From: Cognatishimia sp. WU-CL00825 | Lineage (GTDB): Bacteria > Pseudomonadota > Alphaproteobacteria > Rhodobacterales > Rhodobacteraceae | DNA: 64,000 bases | NCBI RefSeq assembly: GCF_040364665.1 | Contig: NZ_BAABWX010000001.1 | Coordinates: forward strand, 1,364,001-1,428,000 | Direction: 5' to 3' | In this document: in pieces, positions 63,198 to 64,000 of the stretch | Layout: each line of letters opens with the position of its first letter | How positions within the stretch are numbered: position 1 is the stretch's first letter | Notes under the pieces: model-generated | Seen by the model: only the letters and a program-made list of their open reading frames with translations | Databases searched by the model: none | Told to the model about the DNA's origin: nothing | Program-made: the position numbers and the translations under genes

Positions 63198-64000
63198 TGC
63201 CCCATTTTGAAACATCCGACGGCCTGACGCTTTATTATTCTGACGAAGGCCAGGGAATTCCCATTCTTTGCCTTGCCGGATTAACCAGAAACTCTAGTGA
63301 TTTCAGTTATATAAATGGAAAACTGGGCGAAGTCCGTTTGTTAAAAATGGATTATCGTGGCCGTGGAAAATCTGATTGGGCCAAAGATTTCACCACCTAT
63401 AACATCCCACGCGAAAGCCAAGATGCGCTGGAGCTTATGGATTTTCTGGGAATAAAGAAATTCGCAATTATCGGTACCTCCCGCGGCGGCCTCTGCGCCA
63501 TCACCATCGGGGCCATGGCCCCGGATCGCCTGCTTGGCGTGGCGTTTAATGACATCGGCCCTGATCTAAATCTGGAGGGCTTAAAAGTCATCATGAATTA
63601 CATCGGCCAAAACCCACCTTGGCAAACCATGGCGCAAGCCACAGAGGCAAGACACAGCGTCATGGCCGGTTTTGAAAACGTGCCGCAAAGTCGCTGGCGC
63701 GAAGAAGTCGAGAAGTTTTATCACCAAACAGAGAAAGGATTGGTGATCAACTATGACCCCAAATTGCGCGATAGCGTGCTGGCTGTACCTTTAGACTCTG
63801 CTCCAGATTTATGGCCTTTTTTCAAGGCACTATCGAACCTTCCTCTTGCGGTTTTACGCGGTGAAAATTCTGATTTGCTTGCGGCAGATACATTCCAAAA
63901 GATGCGCATTGCCTTGCCTCAAGCGATTATGGCCACCGTTAAAGATCGGGGTCACGTCCCGTTTTTGGACGAACCGGAATCCTTAGAAACCCTGCAAAAC
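63197..64000 (+). CDS. Alpha/beta-hydrolase (3' cut by window end)
   Basis: At least 268 codons are open to the window edge. The sequence has the early GQGIPILCLAGLTRNSSDF oxyanion region, DYRGRGKSDW, the nucleophile elbow GTSRGGLCA and a late DRGHVPFLDEP, all in MhpC-like hydrolase order. It starts within the dehalogenase stop (TAATG), so the two are coupled. The substrate is unknown. Confidence 0.88.
   Translation, partial: MPHFETSDGLTLYYSDEGQGIPILCLAGLTRNSSDFSYINGKLGEVRLLKMDYRGRGKSDWAKDFTTYNIPRESQDALELMDFLGIKKFAIIGTSRGGLCAITIGAMAPDRLLGVAFNDIGPDLNLEGLKVIMNYIGQNPPWQTMAQATEARHSVMAGFENVPQSRWREEVEKFYHQTEKGLVINYDPKLRDSVLAVPLDSAPDLWPFFKALSNLPLAVLRGENSDLLAADTFQKMRIALPQAIMATVKDRGHVPFLDEPESLETLQN

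Noticed and set aside
1..64000. CRISPR array, complete insertion sequence or prophage structural genes
   Set aside because: No regularly spaced repeats, transposase or phage structural genes were seen. The only mobile-element traces are the integrase remnant and the attachment repeat.

Overview
The window reads as a chromosomal segment of a marine-type Rhodobacterales bacterium (Roseobacter group). The evidence is the alphaproteobacterial synteny blocks cmk-rpsA-(ihfB-lapA-trpF-trpB), phoH-ybeY-corC-lnt and irr/fabA-fabB-fabI. Several small families common in roseobacters are also present, together with a SAM/SAH-type riboswitch in front of metK, a class known almost only from Rhodobacterales. 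No species can be named from the sequence alone.

Layout. 1-3834: end of an ABC-exporter operon (ATPase, FtsX-like permease, HlyD-like adaptor). 4043-21834: a catabolic genomic island of about 17.8 kb inserted at tRNA-Ser(GCT). The last 15 nt of the tRNA gene, CCA included, are repeated exactly at 4043-4057, and a decayed tyrosine integrase lies just inside the tRNA end. The island has two gene blocks. The left block (about 10 kb, leftward) has two DctP-type TRAP binding proteins, DctQM, two glutathione S-transferases, an aldehyde dehydrogenase, an SDR, a cupin, a DUF2218 protein, a tandem OsmC protein and NrtS. It faces a divergent GntR/FCD regulator, with three TGGGATCCCA palindromes between them. 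The right block is a protocatechuate operon, pcaD-pcaC-pcaH-pcaG-BKACE-pcaB, with divergent pcaQ. The two blocks together suggest uptake and glutathione-assisted breakdown of an aromatic or aromatic-ether compound feeding the beta-ketoadipate pathway. The substrate is not known.

21910-35540: mixed housekeeping and accessory genes: LysR regulator, nucleoside hydrolase, ychF, trpA, the phenylalanine hydroxylase pair phhA/phhB with a divergent Lrp regulator, a FMN L-lactate dehydrogenase, rplY (L25), pth and small DUF proteins. 35577-43807: trpB, trpF, lapA, ihfB and rpsA. The usual rpsA-ihfB adjacency is broken by about 3 kb holding a LacI regulator and a divergent PhyH-type dioxygenase. 43804-54675: cmk, aroA, trmB, metK with its riboswitch, lnt, corC-like, ybeY, phoH, two neighbouring envelope proteins sharing an unnamed motif, and miaB. 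54806-64000: small conserved genes, irr, fabA-fabB-fabI, a LysR regulator, an FKBP isomerase, a type II haloacid dehalogenase and a hydrolase cut by the window end.

Most starts were chosen from ribosome-binding sites and family length. Calls rest on motif and family recognition by eye; no database search was run.
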